From: Actinomycetes bacterium
GTDB taxonomy: Bacteria; Actinomycetota; Acidimicrobiia; Acidimicrobiales; Ilumatobacteraceae
Length of the DNA: 59,140 nucleotides
Reading direction: 5' to 3'
Assembly (NCBI GenBank): GCA_025359865.1
Contig: JANYDH010000068.1
Location: 1-59,140 of the forward strand
Each line of letters starts with the position of its first letter. The first letter of the stretch is position 1. This document shows, one piece after another, positions 42,328 to 50,519 of this stretch. The notes under the pieces were generated by a model, which was not told where the DNA came from, ran no database searches, and saw only the letters and a program-made list of their open reading frames with translations. A program made the translations under genes and the position numbers.

Positions 42328-43305
42328 TCAGACGCCGAACAAGGTGGTGATGACCCGACCGTCGCGGTCGGCAGCGCTCGGTGCCAAACTTTCGACGACC
42401 ATCACTCGCTGTAACCAACGGTCGGTACCGTCGAAGCGAGGCATGAACGAAGTTCGTCCATGCACCGCAACGGCGTTGTCGACCACGAGCAGGTCGCCCG
42501 GCTGCAGTACCACTGCGGTGTGGAACGATGCGACGGCCGCCGAGAGCCGTTGTAGGGCTTCGTCGGCCTCCGGGTCTGTTCCGACCATGAGATCGGCGTC
42601 GAACACCATGGTCGGATGATCGAGTTGCCCGCTCAGCACCGCCATCGGTGCGCCGAGCACGTTTTGGCGGCCATGCAGGTGGCTCGTATCGACCGCAGTA
42701 CGAAAGCGTGGCTCGAACAACACCGCACGCGTGTCGGGCTCCAATCGGGGGAGTACCTCGTGAATGGACGACAATGTGGTGCCCGCAGCGGGATCGCCAC
42801 GCAAGCACAGCAGTAGCAGGTAGCGCGGCCGGTACGGATGGAATGCCGCCTCGGTGTGGAACATGAGCGTGACCTTCGACGACGTTGACACCTGCTGATT
42901 CGACGATAACGCAGTGGGCACGATGTTCTGGATCAGATCGCCGCCGTGTTCGGCTGCATAGCCGACGGGCTGGCCCAATCGTCGAGCGACCGTGAGTAGC
43001 GTGAACTCGCTGACGTTGTCCTTGTCTGTCGGGGTGGTCGGTGTCGCCGGTGTCGCTGGCAGTCGACCAAGTGGCATGTTGCGCAACAGGAGTGCACCGC
43101 TGCGGTGCGGGCTATCGACGAAATCGACCAGCGCGTCGTGCACTGCGGGGGCAAGTAACCGTCCGGCGTGGCCGGCAGCGGTGATGAACTGCTCGGTGCC
43201 CGGACACGCAGTAGGCGGAGGCGCACTGACATGGTGCTGTCCGCCGATGACGGGTGGGAGTACGTGTTCGATCGTGCGGGTGGAAGCCAACAGAATGGAA
43301 GACAT
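42328..43305 (-). CDS. TauD/TfdA or clavaminate-synthase-like Fe(II)/2-oxoglutarate dioxygenase
   Basis: A protein of about 325 residues in the clavaminate-synthase-like superfamily. FHTEAAFHPYRPRYLLLLCLRGD supplies the HxE metal pair near the middle. LLVVDNAVAVHGRTSFMPRFDGTDRWLQR near the C-terminus supplies the distal His and the Arg that binds 2-oxoglutarate. The layout resembles amino-acid oxygenases such as L-asparagine oxygenase, but the substrate is unknown. An insertion of repeated Thr/Pro-Ala (PATPATPTTPT) lies at about residue 85. The start is uncertain: ATG 43305 or 43326. It is divergent from the RpiR-type regulator, a likely but unproven control partner. Confidence 0.82.
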   Translation of the reverse strand: MSSILLASTRTIEHVLPPVIGGQHHVSAPPPTACPGTEQFITAAGHAGRLLAPAVHDALVDFVDSPHRSGALLLRNMPLGRLPATPATPTTPTDKDNVSEFTLLTVARRLGQPVGYAAEHGGDLIQNIVPTALSSNQQVSTSSKVTLMFHTEAAFHPYRPRYLLLLCLRGDPAAGTTLSSIHEVLPRLEPDTRAVLFEPRFRTAVDTSHLHGRQNVLGAPMAVLSGQLDHPTMVFDADLMVGTDPEADEALQRLSAAVASFHTAVVLQPGDLLVVDNAVAVHGRTSFMPRFDGTDRWLQRVMVVESLAPSAADRDGRVITTLFGV

Positions 43306-43401
43306 GTTCCAGATTGTATCTGCCATGGAATGTATATGTCCAACTCGTGGCGGTCATGCGGCCACTGGTTCAGACTGGTGTGGGCGAGTAGTGTCGCAGG
43401 G

Positions 43402-44244
43402 GTGGAGGCGGCAACCCGGATCAGCCAAATGGGCTCCATGCTGACGCGGGCTGAGCGACGAATCGCCGAGGTTGTGCTGATGAGTCCGCAACTCGTTGCG
43501 TTCGGCACCGTGGCCGAGTTGGCCGAGGCTGCGGGTGCAGGGGGGGCCACTGTCGTCCGCCTTGCTACGAAGCTTGGCTACGACGGTTTCACTGCGCTCC
43601 AGACATCCATCCAGCTCGACCTGGCGAATCAGCTACGGCCTGCAGCCGTTCGCATCCACGAGCAGAGCCCCACCGATGCGGTCGACACACATCTGCGGCT
43701 CGAGGTCGAAAACGTGCGGGCCACTCTCCAGGGCGAATCGGCGGGAGCGCTCGGACACGTCGTCGAACTGCTGTCGTCGTTGTCGATGCGACTCCACGTG
43801 CTTTCAGGAGATGCCTCTCGCGGTGTGGCACTTCAGTTTCACGATGATCTTGCGGCGCTCCGGCCCGACGTCGGGGTCATCGGCGGCAATGGCATCCGCG
43901 TTACTCGTGACATCGCGTTGTTGTCGTCGCGAGACATCATCATCGCGGTCGATCTCCGCCGCTACGACGCGTGGCTGGTCGATGCAGTCAGGCTCGCGAG
44001 GGAGTCTGGGGCTCGAGTCATCGCGGTCACCGACAGCTTGCTTTCGCCGCTCGCCGTACTCGCCGATCAGAACCTTGTCGTGCACGCTGCCGGCGCCGGC
44101 CCGTTCGATAGCCACGTCGGCACGCTCGCCATCTTCAATTTGGTGGTCGCCGGCGTCGCTGAACGATTGCGGTCCAGCGCCGCCGACCGATTGGAACGCG
44201 TCGAAGGCGCTTGGCGACGGGCCGACTCGCTGATCGACCGGTAG
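43402..44244 (+). CDS. MurR/RpiR family transcriptional regulator
   Basis: A protein of about 280 residues. The N-terminal HTH_6 domain (ISQMGSMLTRAERRIAEVVLMSPQLVAFGTVAELAEAAG, then GATVVRLATKLGYDGF) binds DNA. The C-terminal SIS-like domain (about 120-250: RLHVLSGDASRGVALQF, DIIIAVDLRRYDAWLVDAVRLARESGARVIAVTDS) should bind a phosphosugar or related effector. GTG 43402 is the likely start; GTG 43378 is possible. It is separated by about 100 bp from the divergent dioxygenase gene. Confidence 0.85.
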   Translation: MEAATRISQMGSMLTRAERRIAEVVLMSPQLVAFGTVAELAEAAGAGGATVVRLATKLGYDGFTALQTSIQLDLANQLRPAAVRIHEQSPTDAVDTHLRLEVENVRATLQGESAGALGHVVELLSSLSMRLHVLSGDASRGVALQFHDDLAALRPDVGVIGGNGIRVTRDIALLSSRDIIIAVDLRRYDAWLVDAVRLARESGARVIAVTDSLLSPLAVLADQNLVVHAAGAGPFDSHVGTLAIFNLVVAGVAERLRSSAADRLERVEGAWRRADSLIDR

Positions 44245-44351
44245 CCGGACGTTGTTGTTGCATTTGTGTTGCCGATATCGACCTCGGTGGCTCCCACCCA
44301 TGACATCCACCGCGTGGCCATCCTGGCCCGCTGCCATGAAGGAGCACCCAC

Positions 44352-47003
44352 ATGATCGGTCATTCACGCCCTGCTAGGCACGCAATGCGTACCTGGACCC
44401 GACGAACCGCCTTCGCCACACTGGCTGGCATCATGGCGTCAGCCATGCTCGGGCTCGCCCCTGGCGCCACCGGCATCGCGGCTGCAGCGCCGGTGAATCC
44501 ATTTCCATCCACCCTGATCCTCGATGACACGACCAACGTCGACAGCTTCAAACTCTCGTCCGACGGGTTGTGGGTCGTCTACCTCACCGCAGGCGGACAG
44601 ATCCGTTCGGTGCCGGCCGCCGGCGGCCGGGTGCGTCAGATCTCCATCGGCTTCGGCAACTACGAGATCAGCCCCGATGGGTCCCGAATCGTCTATGGCG
44701 ATGCACACCACCTGTATAGCGTTCCCATCGCGAGCGGTGCTCCTGTGACCACACTGGTCGACGACCCGGCACACGACATTCTCACCTGGAACATCACCGG
44801 GGATGGGCAACGAGTGTTCTACGTGATCAACGGCGGCGCCAATGACCCCACGAGCGCAAGCCTGTCGACCATCTCGATCGACGGCGGGGCATCGGTACGA
44901 ATCAGCCCGATCATGCCTGCCGGCCAAGGCGTCGAGTATGCGCAGCCCTCACCCGATGGTCGTTGGATTGCGTACACCGCCGATCAGGACACCAACGATG
45001 TAAAGGAGACGTACGTCGCCCCGATCGGTGGGGGAGCGGTGGTCAAGGCCAACCTTGGTCTGCCCGCGGCGAACTACTTCTCGAATGAGTGGTCGGCTGA
45101 CAGCTTGTACCTCGGGTTGCGGATGAATGCGCCAGCGCCGGTCGACCTGTACAGCTGGAGCGTGATCGACCACAGTACGCGGGCGATGACGTCCGGCCCG
45201 CTCGGTCACACGTTGGCGAACTGGACGACCAATGGCGACTCAGTGATCTCGGTCGTCGCCAGTGGAACCTCCAAGGTGATGCGTCGAGTTCGGTTCGACG
45301 GTGCCGGTTCGGCGACCCTCGCGGTCACAACGGGCGTCATTTCGATCAAGAACGTGTTCGACTCGAACATCGTCTACACCGATACGGCAACCTCATCGCT
45401 GTACCTGCAGGCCTTGAACGGCTCACCAGCCAGCGTGCTCGACAACGTCAATGCGTTGACGAGCAGTTCGGTGATCGCGTCGTTCAGTGAGGACCGGGTG
45501 TTTTGGACTGGCGGCGATACTCGCGTCCACTCCACAACCATCTCGATGACCGGACCGATCGGCGCAACGGTGATCTCCGGAAACCTCGCCTTCGCCCAGG
45601 GGCAGTACACGACGGCGACGTCGCCGCTGGTCTACCGCGAAGACACCGACCTGCGGGTCTCGGATCCGACTGCCACCAACTCGACGTTGTCGATCCTGCC
45701 GAGTCGGCTGTCCACCGCCGCCGTCCGCCAAGCCACTCGCACAGCAGATGGCCGCCGGGTCGTCTACCTGATGGACAACCAGGTCGATGAGAAGTACGAC
45801 CTGTACGTTGCCCAGCCGACACCGTCGCCCACCAACAACACGAGCAAGTACGTCCCGTTGACGCCGTTCCGAGCACTCGACACACGTATCGACGGCCCGC
45901 AATTGAACTATGTCGGCCCGAAGCCCGTCGGCGGCCAGACCGTGCAACTCAAGGTACAGGGCCTGCCAGGCATCCCCGACAACGGTGATGTGAAGGCGGT
46001 CGTGCTCAACGTGACCGCCACCAACACCGATGGTTCGGGTTTCGTCACGGTCTACCCGAACGGTCAGCCCCGCCCCTTGGCGTCGAGCCTCAACCTCACC
46101 ACCGCAGGGCAGACGCGCCCCAATCTGGTGACGGTACAGGTAGGCACTGGCGGCATCGTCAACCTGTTCACCCTGACAGGCGCCGATCTCGTCATCGATG
46201 TACAGGGCTTCTACCAGTTCGCTGTGAACTCCACCGACGGCCGTTTCTTCCCACTACCGCCGGCACGGATGCTCGACACACGCATAGATGGCCCGCAGGT
46301 GGGTTTCACCGGACCGAAGCCCGGCATCGGCACCACGTTCGACCTTCAAGTACGTGGACGAGGGGGAATTCCCGTGACAGGGGTCTCTGCCGTGGTCTTG
46401 AACGTTGCTGCGACCGATTCCAGCGCTGCAGGGTTCGTGACCGTGTGGCCTGCAGGGTTGCCGCGTCCACTCGCTGCCAACTTGAACCTCGTTCGTGCCG
46501 GACAGACGATCTCCAACCAGGTCATCGTTCCGGTGGGCGTCGATGGCAAGGTCAGCTTCTTCACCCAGAACGGTACGCACCTGGTTGCTGATGTGGCCGG
46601 ATGGTTCACCAACTCGACCGAGGGCACGGGTAGCTCCGGGCTGTTCGTCCCCACGGCACCCGTGCGCAAGCTCGACACCCGAATCGATGGTCCGCAGGTC
46701 GGCTACACCGGTGGCAAGCCGGGCGCTGGTGCGGTGGTCGACGTGCAGTGGCTCGGCATCGCTCAGGGCGTGTCGGCAGTGGTCATGAACGTGACGGTCG
46801 TCGAGGCCACCCAGTCTGGCTTCATCACCGCCTATCCGAACGGTACGACCCGGCCGTTGGCCGCCAACGTGAACGCTGAAGCCAACGACACCATCGGAAA
46901 CCACTCGACGGTGAAGGTCGGCCAGCCGGAGGAGTTCGTGCAACTGTTCACCCAGAACGGGGGACACCTCGTGGTCGATGTAGTCGGTCACTACACGAGC
47001 TGA
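44352..47003 (+). CDS. Secreted TolB/WD-like protein with three C-terminal LDTR repeats
   Basis: An 883-residue exported protein. A long signal peptide ends near GIAAAAPVNPF (residues about 1-47). Residues about 50-490 hold PD40/TolB-like β-propeller strands (repeated SPDGSRIVYGD, SPDGRWIAYTAD type segments). Three repeats of about 133 residues start near 497, 629 and 762, each opening with a P-x-R-x-LDTRIDGPQ motif followed by VVLNVTAT, then NGQPRPLA-like and DVxGxY segments. I know this repeat from secreted proteins of high-GC actinobacteria; a cell-surface adhesion or anchoring role is plausible but unproven. AAGGAG before ATG 44352 is a strong ribosome site. No catalytic motif is visible. 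Confidence 0.82.
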   Translation: MIGHSRPARHAMRTWTRRTAFATLAGIMASAMLGLAPGATGIAAAAPVNPFPSTLILDDTTNVDSFKLSSDGLWVVYLTAGGQIRSVPAAGGRVRQISIGFGNYEISPDGSRIVYGDAHHLYSVPIASGAPVTTLVDDPAHDILTWNITGDGQRVFYVINGGANDPTSASLSTISIDGGASVRISPIMPAGQGVEYAQPSPDGRWIAYTADQDTNDVKETYVAPIGGGAVVKANLGLPAANYFSNEWSADSLYLGLRMNAPAPVDLYSWSVIDHSTRAMTSGPLGHTLANWTTNGDSVISVVASGTSKVMRRVRFDGAGSATLAVTTGVISIKNVFDSNIVYTDTATSSLYLQALNGSPASVLDNVNALTSSSVIASFSEDRVFWTGGDTRVHSTTISMTGPIGATVISGNLAFAQGQYTTATSPLVYREDTDLRVSDPTATNSTLSILPSRLSTAAVRQATRTADGRRVVYLMDNQVDEKYDLYVAQPTPSPTNNTSKYVPLTPFRALDTRIDGPQLNYVGPKPVGGQTVQLKVQGLPGIPDNGDVKAVVLNVTATNTDGSGFVTVYPNGQPRPLASSLNLTTAGQTRPNLVTVQVGTGGIVNLFTLTGADLVIDVQGFYQFAVNSTDGRFFPLPPARMLDTRIDGPQVGFTGPKPGIGTTFDLQVRGRGGIPVTGVSAVVLNVAATDSSAAGFVTVWPAGLPRPLAANLNLVRAGQTISNQVIVPVGVDGKVSFFTQNGTHLVADVAGWFTNSTEGTGSSGLFVPTAPVRKLDTRIDGPQVGYTGGKPGAGAVVDVQWLGIAQGVSAVVMNVTVVEATQSGFITAYPNGTTRPLAANVNAEANDTIGNHSTVKVGQPEEFVQLFTQNGGHLVVDVVGHYTS

Positions 47004-47042
47004 CCGCCCCCGATTCCACCACCTCCCCTCAACCCGCACCTC

Positions 47043-47091
47043 CAGCTTTGGTCGTGAGATGTTGCTGAGCGACATCTCACGACCAAAGCTG
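47043..47091. repeat. Dispersed palindrome, family A, full copy (20-bp perfect stem)
   Basis: cagctttggtcgtgagatgt (47043-47062) pairs perfectly with 47072-47091 around a nine-base loop. It lies 39 bp after the stop of the large secreted protein, where it could act as terminator. The first 16 bases, counted from 47041, recur at the window's right edge (59125-59140), also just after a stop codon, so this is a repeat family and not a one-off terminator. Confidence 0.85.
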
Positions 47092-47235
47092 CTGGCCGTT
47101 ATCATTTCGTCATGACGACACTGAGCGGGCCGTCGCCGCCGGAATCTCACCCGCCGAAGCAATGACAGCGCTCCAGTGGCTCCTAGAAGCAGCAACCCCC
47201 CTAACAAAAAGACAAATCCCCCCAGCGGAGACGAT

Positions 47236-47283
47236 GAGCCCAAAGGAGCCCAGGAGCCCAAAGGAGCCCAAAGGAGCCCAAAG
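47236..47283. repeat. 10-bp tandem repeat, about five units
   Basis: Units of gagcccaaag (four exact, one shortened to eight bases at 47246-47253) run head to tail and end at gagcatt. It lies in non-coding DNA between two palindromes; slipped-strand variation is expected. Confidence 0.9.
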
Positions 47284-47371
47284 GAGCATTGATCGGCGAT
47301 ACGAAGTAACGCCGATAATGCTCGTTATGTCACAATGAACGCCCGGTCCGGTCCCCGATGCGCCGAGGGCT

Positions 47372-47412
47372 TTGTGAGGTTCGGTGTTGGCTGCACTGCC
47401 GGAACCTCACAC
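47372..47412. repeat. Dispersed palindromic repeat, family B, copy 2 (inverted)
   Basis: ttgtgaggttcggtg ... gccggaacctcacac; its reverse complement matches the copy at 22702-22742 at about 34 of 41 positions, counted by eye. The ends are inverted repeats of each other. It lies upstream of the aminotransferase gene. Confidence 0.75.
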
Positions 47413-47520
47413 ACCGAGGGTTCGCACGAAGTTGCCAGGCGATCGAGAGAGCCCCAAATGGTGCGGCGTGCATGCCGAGCGACTCGTAGCATGATTGCAG
47501 CGTTCCCCCGAGGAGAATCT

Positions 47521-48747
47521 GTGAAGCCGGTTCAGAAGTCCAGCAAGCTTGCCAACGTCTGCTACGACATCCGTGGTCCCGTGCTCGACCGCGCCCGCCA
47601 GATGGAGGAAGAAGGTCACAAGATCATCAAGCTGAACATCGGCAATCTTGCCGTGTTCGGCCTCGATCCCCCGGATGAGATTGTGCAAGACATGATCCGC
47701 AACCTCCCGCACGCTGCCGGTTACACCGACAGCAAGGGCATGTTTGCGCCGCGCAAGTCCGTCGTGCACTACACCCAGGAAAAGCACATCGCCGCTGTCA
47801 CCGTCGACGACGTGTATCTCGGCAACGGCGCGTCCGAGTTGATCGTGATGAGCCTCAACGCTCTCCTCGATGACGGCGACGAAGTGCTCGTACCGGCACC
47901 GGACTATCCGTTGTGGACCGCTGGGGTGTCGCTGTCGGGCGGTAACCCGGTGCACTACTTGTGCGACGAGCAGGCCGATTGGTACCCCGACATCGATGAC
48001 ATGCGTGACAAGATCACGGTCAACACGCGGGCGATCGTGGTGATCAACCCGAACAACCCGACGGGTGCCCTCTACCCGCCAGAACTGTTGATCCAGATCG
48101 TCGAGTTGGCCCGCCAACACCAGCTGATCATCTTTGCAGACGAGATCTACGACAAGACCTTGTACGACGGCAACACGCATACAAGCATCGCCTCGCTCGC
48201 CGACGACGTGCTGTTCGTTACCTTCAACGGCCTCTCCAAGAACTACCGGGCATGCGGCTACCGCGCCGGTTGGATGGTGGTTTCGGGCGAGAAACGTCAT
48301 GCCCTCGATTACATCGAAGGCCTCGACATGTTGGCATCGATGCGGTTGTGTTCCAACACACCCGGGCAATTGGCGATCCAAACCGCGCTCGGCGGCTACC
48401 AGAGCATCAACGACCTTGTTGCGCCGGGTGGCAGGCTGTGCCATCAGCGCGATCTCGCCTACGAGATGTTGACCCAGATCCCTGGCGTGAGCTGTGTCAA
48501 GCCGCGGGCAGCGTTGTACATGTTCCCTCGGCTGGACCCGGTGATGTATCCGATCGCCGATGATCAAGACTTCGCCTACGAGTTGCTGGCCGAGGAGAAG
48601 TTGCTCATCGTGCAGGGCACGGGCTTCAACTGGCCCGCTCCCGATCACTTCCGGCTCGTGTTTCTCCCCAACTCCGACGACCTCGCCGAGGCGCTCACGC
48701 GTATCGAGCGATTTCTGTCGCACTATCGCAAACGCCACGGGGCCTGA
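47521..48747 (+). CDS. Alanine/aspartate-type aminotransferase (class I/II, PLP)
   Basis: A 408-residue fold-type I aminotransferase, closest by eye to AlaA-type alanine transaminases (mycobacterial AspC/Rv0337c type). KIIKLNIGNLAVFGLDPPDEI, GYTDSKGMFAPRKSVVHY, YLGNGASELIVMSLNALLD, VVINPNNPTGALYPPE, FADEIYDK and the Schiff-base K240 in FNGLSKNYRACGYRAGWMV are all present. GAGGAGAAT just before GTG 47521 decides the start. Substrate is inferred, not proven. A palindromic repeat lies about 110 bp upstream. Confidence 0.88.
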   Translation: MKPVQKSSKLANVCYDIRGPVLDRARQMEEEGHKIIKLNIGNLAVFGLDPPDEIVQDMIRNLPHAAGYTDSKGMFAPRKSVVHYTQEKHIAAVTVDDVYLGNGASELIVMSLNALLDDGDEVLVPAPDYPLWTAGVSLSGGNPVHYLCDEQADWYPDIDDMRDKITVNTRAIVVINPNNPTGALYPPELLIQIVELARQHQLIIFADEIYDKTLYDGNTHTSIASLADDVLFVTFNGLSKNYRACGYRAGWMVVSGEKRHALDYIEGLDMLASMRLCSNTPGQLAIQTALGGYQSINDLVAPGGRLCHQRDLAYEMLTQIPGVSCVKPRAALYMFPRLDPVMYPIADDQDFAYELLAEEKLLIVQGTGFNWPAPDHFRLVFLPNSDDLAEALTRIERFLSHYRKRHGA

Positions 48748-48782
48748 CACTCACGGCTGCGCAACCAGCGAAAGGCCGAGCT

Positions 48783-48908
48783 ATGCCGCGCCGAACATGG
48801 TCACATGTGGTGATTCTCGTGTGGTTCCTGACGACCGTTGTCGTCGGCGGCAACTCTGGGGGCGCGGCAACGGTGGCCGATCGATTCGCTGTAACAGCGA
48901 CGTCGTAG
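48783..48908 (+). CDS. Possible 41-residue membrane or signal-peptide-like small ORF
   Basis: ATG 48783 to TAG 48908 encodes MPRRTWSHVVILVWFLTTVV and 21 further residues: a basic start, one hydrophobic stretch and a short polar tail, like a small membrane protein or a truncated exported protein. The ribosome site is poor (ggccgag). It fills the gap between the aminotransferase and the DUF202 pair. Without conservation data it could be chance. Confidence 0.3.
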   Translation: MPRRTWSHVVILVWFLTTVVVGGNSGGAATVADRFAVTATS

Positions 48909-48917
48909 GCTCCGTGA

Positions 48918-49292
48918 ATGGCTCTCAGCGCGCGTACCAAGACCTCGGAGGTCGGCACCGATCCCGACGTACGGTTCTCCTATGCCAACGAGCGCACGTT
49001 TCTCGCCTGGAATCGTACGGCGCTCGCGCTCGTCACCGCAGGGCTGGCCGTCACCCAACTACTCCCCCCGTTTCATGTTCCGGGGGGTCGTCGAATGATC
49101 GGGCTGCCGTTGATCGCTACCGGCACTCTGATCTCGATCGCGAGTGTGGTGCAATGGCGGCGTAACGAACTGGCGATGCGCCTCGGCCGGCCGCTGCCAC
49201 CATCGCTGCTCCCGCGAATTGTTGCCGGTGTGGTGGCGCTCAGTTCGATCGTAGCGATCGTGTTGGTCATCATCGGTGATGGAAAGTCGTGA
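48918..49292 (+). CDS. DUF202/YidH family membrane protein
   Basis: A 124-residue inner-membrane protein. RFSYANERTFLAWNRTALALVTAGLAV is the family signature (NERTFLAW-RT), followed by transmembrane segments at about 35-52, 60-78 and 100-120. The central loop WRRNELAMRLGRPLP is basic. Family function is unknown. The stop overlaps the start of the second DUF202 gene, so the two are co-translated and may form a complex. Confidence 0.88.
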   Translation: MALSARTKTSEVGTDPDVRFSYANERTFLAWNRTALALVTAGLAVTQLLPPFHVPGGRRMIGLPLIATGTLISIASVVQWRRNELAMRLGRPLPPSLLPRIVAGVVALSSIVAIVLVIIGDGKS

Positions 49293-49624
49293 ACGACCAC
49301 CACGCACATCGCGACCCAGGCCTTGCCGCCGAGCGCACCGAACTCGCCTGGGGTCGCAGCGCGATGGCGCTCATAGCATGTGGCGCAGCGGTGACAAAGG
49401 GAATCCCGAAGGTCACCGGAGCAGGTCGGCCGGTGCTCGGTGTCTTGATCCTGATGCTCGGAGGTGTCACCTGGCTGGTGGGTATTCCGTTGGAACGGGC
49501 TCGTCGCTCCACACACCAACGCGCGCGTCTCGTGGTACGAACGCGTGAACTCATGCCCGTCGCCTTCGGCACAGCGTTCGTTGGCGCGGCCGCATTCGTT
49601 CTCGCAGCGTTCTTCCCCAACTGA
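49289..49624 (+). CDS. DUF202 family membrane protein, second copy
   Basis: A 111-residue membrane protein. GLAAERTELAWGRSAMALIACGAAVTKG is the divergent DUF202 motif (ERTELAW-RS), with three hydrophobic segments ending in FVGAAAFVLAAFFPN. GTG 49289 overlaps the previous stop by 4 bp. Paired DUF202 genes of unequal type are common in actinobacteria. Confidence 0.85.
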   Translation: MNDHHAHRDPGLAAERTELAWGRSAMALIACGAAVTKGIPKVTGAGRPVLGVLILMLGGVTWLVGIPLERARRSTHQRARLVVRTRELMPVAFGTAFVGAAAFVLAAFFPN

Positions 49625-49652
49625 CCGCGGACGAGAAGCAGAGCGGCGAGGG

Positions 49653-50030
49653 CTAGCGCAGGCCGACGAGATCAACCACGAACACCAACGTCTCGCCGCC
49701 CTTGATGGCACCCCCAGCCCCACGGCTGCCGTAGCCGAGGTGCGCCGGGATGGTCAGCCGGCGGCGACCGCCGATGCGCATGCCGGCCACGCCTTGATCC
49801 CATCCGGCGATCACTTCGCTGGCGCCGAGCTTGAAGTCGAACGTGTCGCCCCGATTCCAGCTGGCATCGAACTCTTGACCAGTGCTCCACGCCACACCCG
49901 CATAGTGGACGATGACGCGCTTTCCGCTGACGGCCTCGTCTCCGTCTCCGACGATCTCGTCTTCGATCAGCAAGTCGGTGGGCGCGTCGCCCTCTGGAAT
50001 GGTGATGGACGGCTTCGTGCGATCAGACAT
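49653..50030 (-). CDS. FKBP-type peptidyl-prolyl cis-trans isomerase
   Basis: A 125-residue single-domain FKBP. KRVIVHYAGVAWSTGQEFDASWNRGDTFDFKLGASEVIAGWDQGVAGMRIGGRRRLTIPAHLGYGSRGAGGAIKGGETLVFVVDLVGL region gives the full fold (VIxGWDxG and GYG motifs). No signal peptide, so it probably acts in the cytoplasm on prolyl bonds. The start ATG 50030 is chosen over an upstream frame that reads into the thioesterase gene. The C-terminus ends exactly with the fold. Confidence 0.93.
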   Translation of the reverse strand: MSDRTKPSITIPEGDAPTDLLIEDEIVGDGDEAVSGKRVIVHYAGVAWSTGQEFDASWNRGDTFDFKLGASEVIAGWDQGVAGMRIGGRRRLTIPAHLGYGSRGAGGAIKGGETLVFVVDLVGLR

Positions 50031-50067
50031 GCCTCGAGGATATCGCCATGGCCGGCCACTGAACCGA

Positions 50068-50472
50068 TCACATCGGCGGCATGTAGGTGCCCTGCGCCGC
50101 AGCAATCGGTTTCGACTGGTCGTCGGTCCATGCGAGCATGTTGCCGATAATCGCGCGTCGGCCGACCTTCACCAGATCGGCACGGGCCCGCACGACAGGC
50201 CCGCGTGCAGGACGCAGGAAGCGGATCGACAACTCGCTCGTGAGCGCCATCGGTTCGATACCGAGCACACTGAAGCACGCGTAGTACAGCGCTGCGTCGC
50301 ACACCCCGAACACCGTTGGACCGCTGATGATCCCGCCAGGGCGCAGGCCGATCATCGATGTGTCGAGGCGGGCGACGGCCCACCCGTCACCGATGTCGTC
50401 GCACACATTTCCCGTATCAGGGAAGTCGCGGGCGAGGAATTCGTTGATCTGCTGGACGGTTGCTCGACTCAT
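50068..50472 (-). CDS. Hotdog-fold thioesterase (PaaI/YigI type)
   Basis: A 134-residue acyl-CoA thioesterase-like protein. RPGGIISGPTVFGVCDAALYYACFS carries the hotdog helix with the catalytic-position Asp, and LTSELSIRFLRPARGPVVRARADLVKVGRRAIIGNMLAWT is the β-sheet half. It would hydrolyse acyl-CoA; substrate unknown. ATG 50472 is the first good start. It is 48 bp downstream of the EamA gene on the same strand. Confidence 0.85.
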   Translation of the reverse strand: MSRATVQQINEFLARDFPDTGNVCDDIGDGWAVARLDTSMIGLRPGGIISGPTVFGVCDAALYYACFSVLGIEPMALTSELSIRFLRPARGPVVRARADLVKVGRRAIIGNMLAWTDDQSKPIAAAQGTYMPPM

Positions 50473-50519
50473 GGCATTGTGTCCTAGCAGGTCGGGCTGG
50501 GAGTAGCGGAGTGGTCCCC

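Larger units (their letters stand above)
47004..47520. other. Intergenic mosaic of repeats, no supportable gene
   Basis: 517 bp between the LDTR-repeat gene and the aminotransferase. It holds, in order, a long hairpin (family A palindrome), an A-rich stretch at 47113-47222 that reads as an open frame (SPAEAMTALQWLLEAATPLTK region) without a plausible full gene, a 10-bp tandem repeat, a 7-bp-stem hairpin (atcggcg at 47292-47298 with cgccgat at 47310-47316), and a family B palindrome. The composition at 47160-47290 is less G-rich than the flanking genes. Confidence 0.6.

Noticed and set aside
47407-48750. Long minus-strand open frame (about 447 residues) opposite the aminotransferase
   Set aside because: The plus-strand gene has full aminotransferase motifs and a strong ribosome site; the reverse frame is a shadow.
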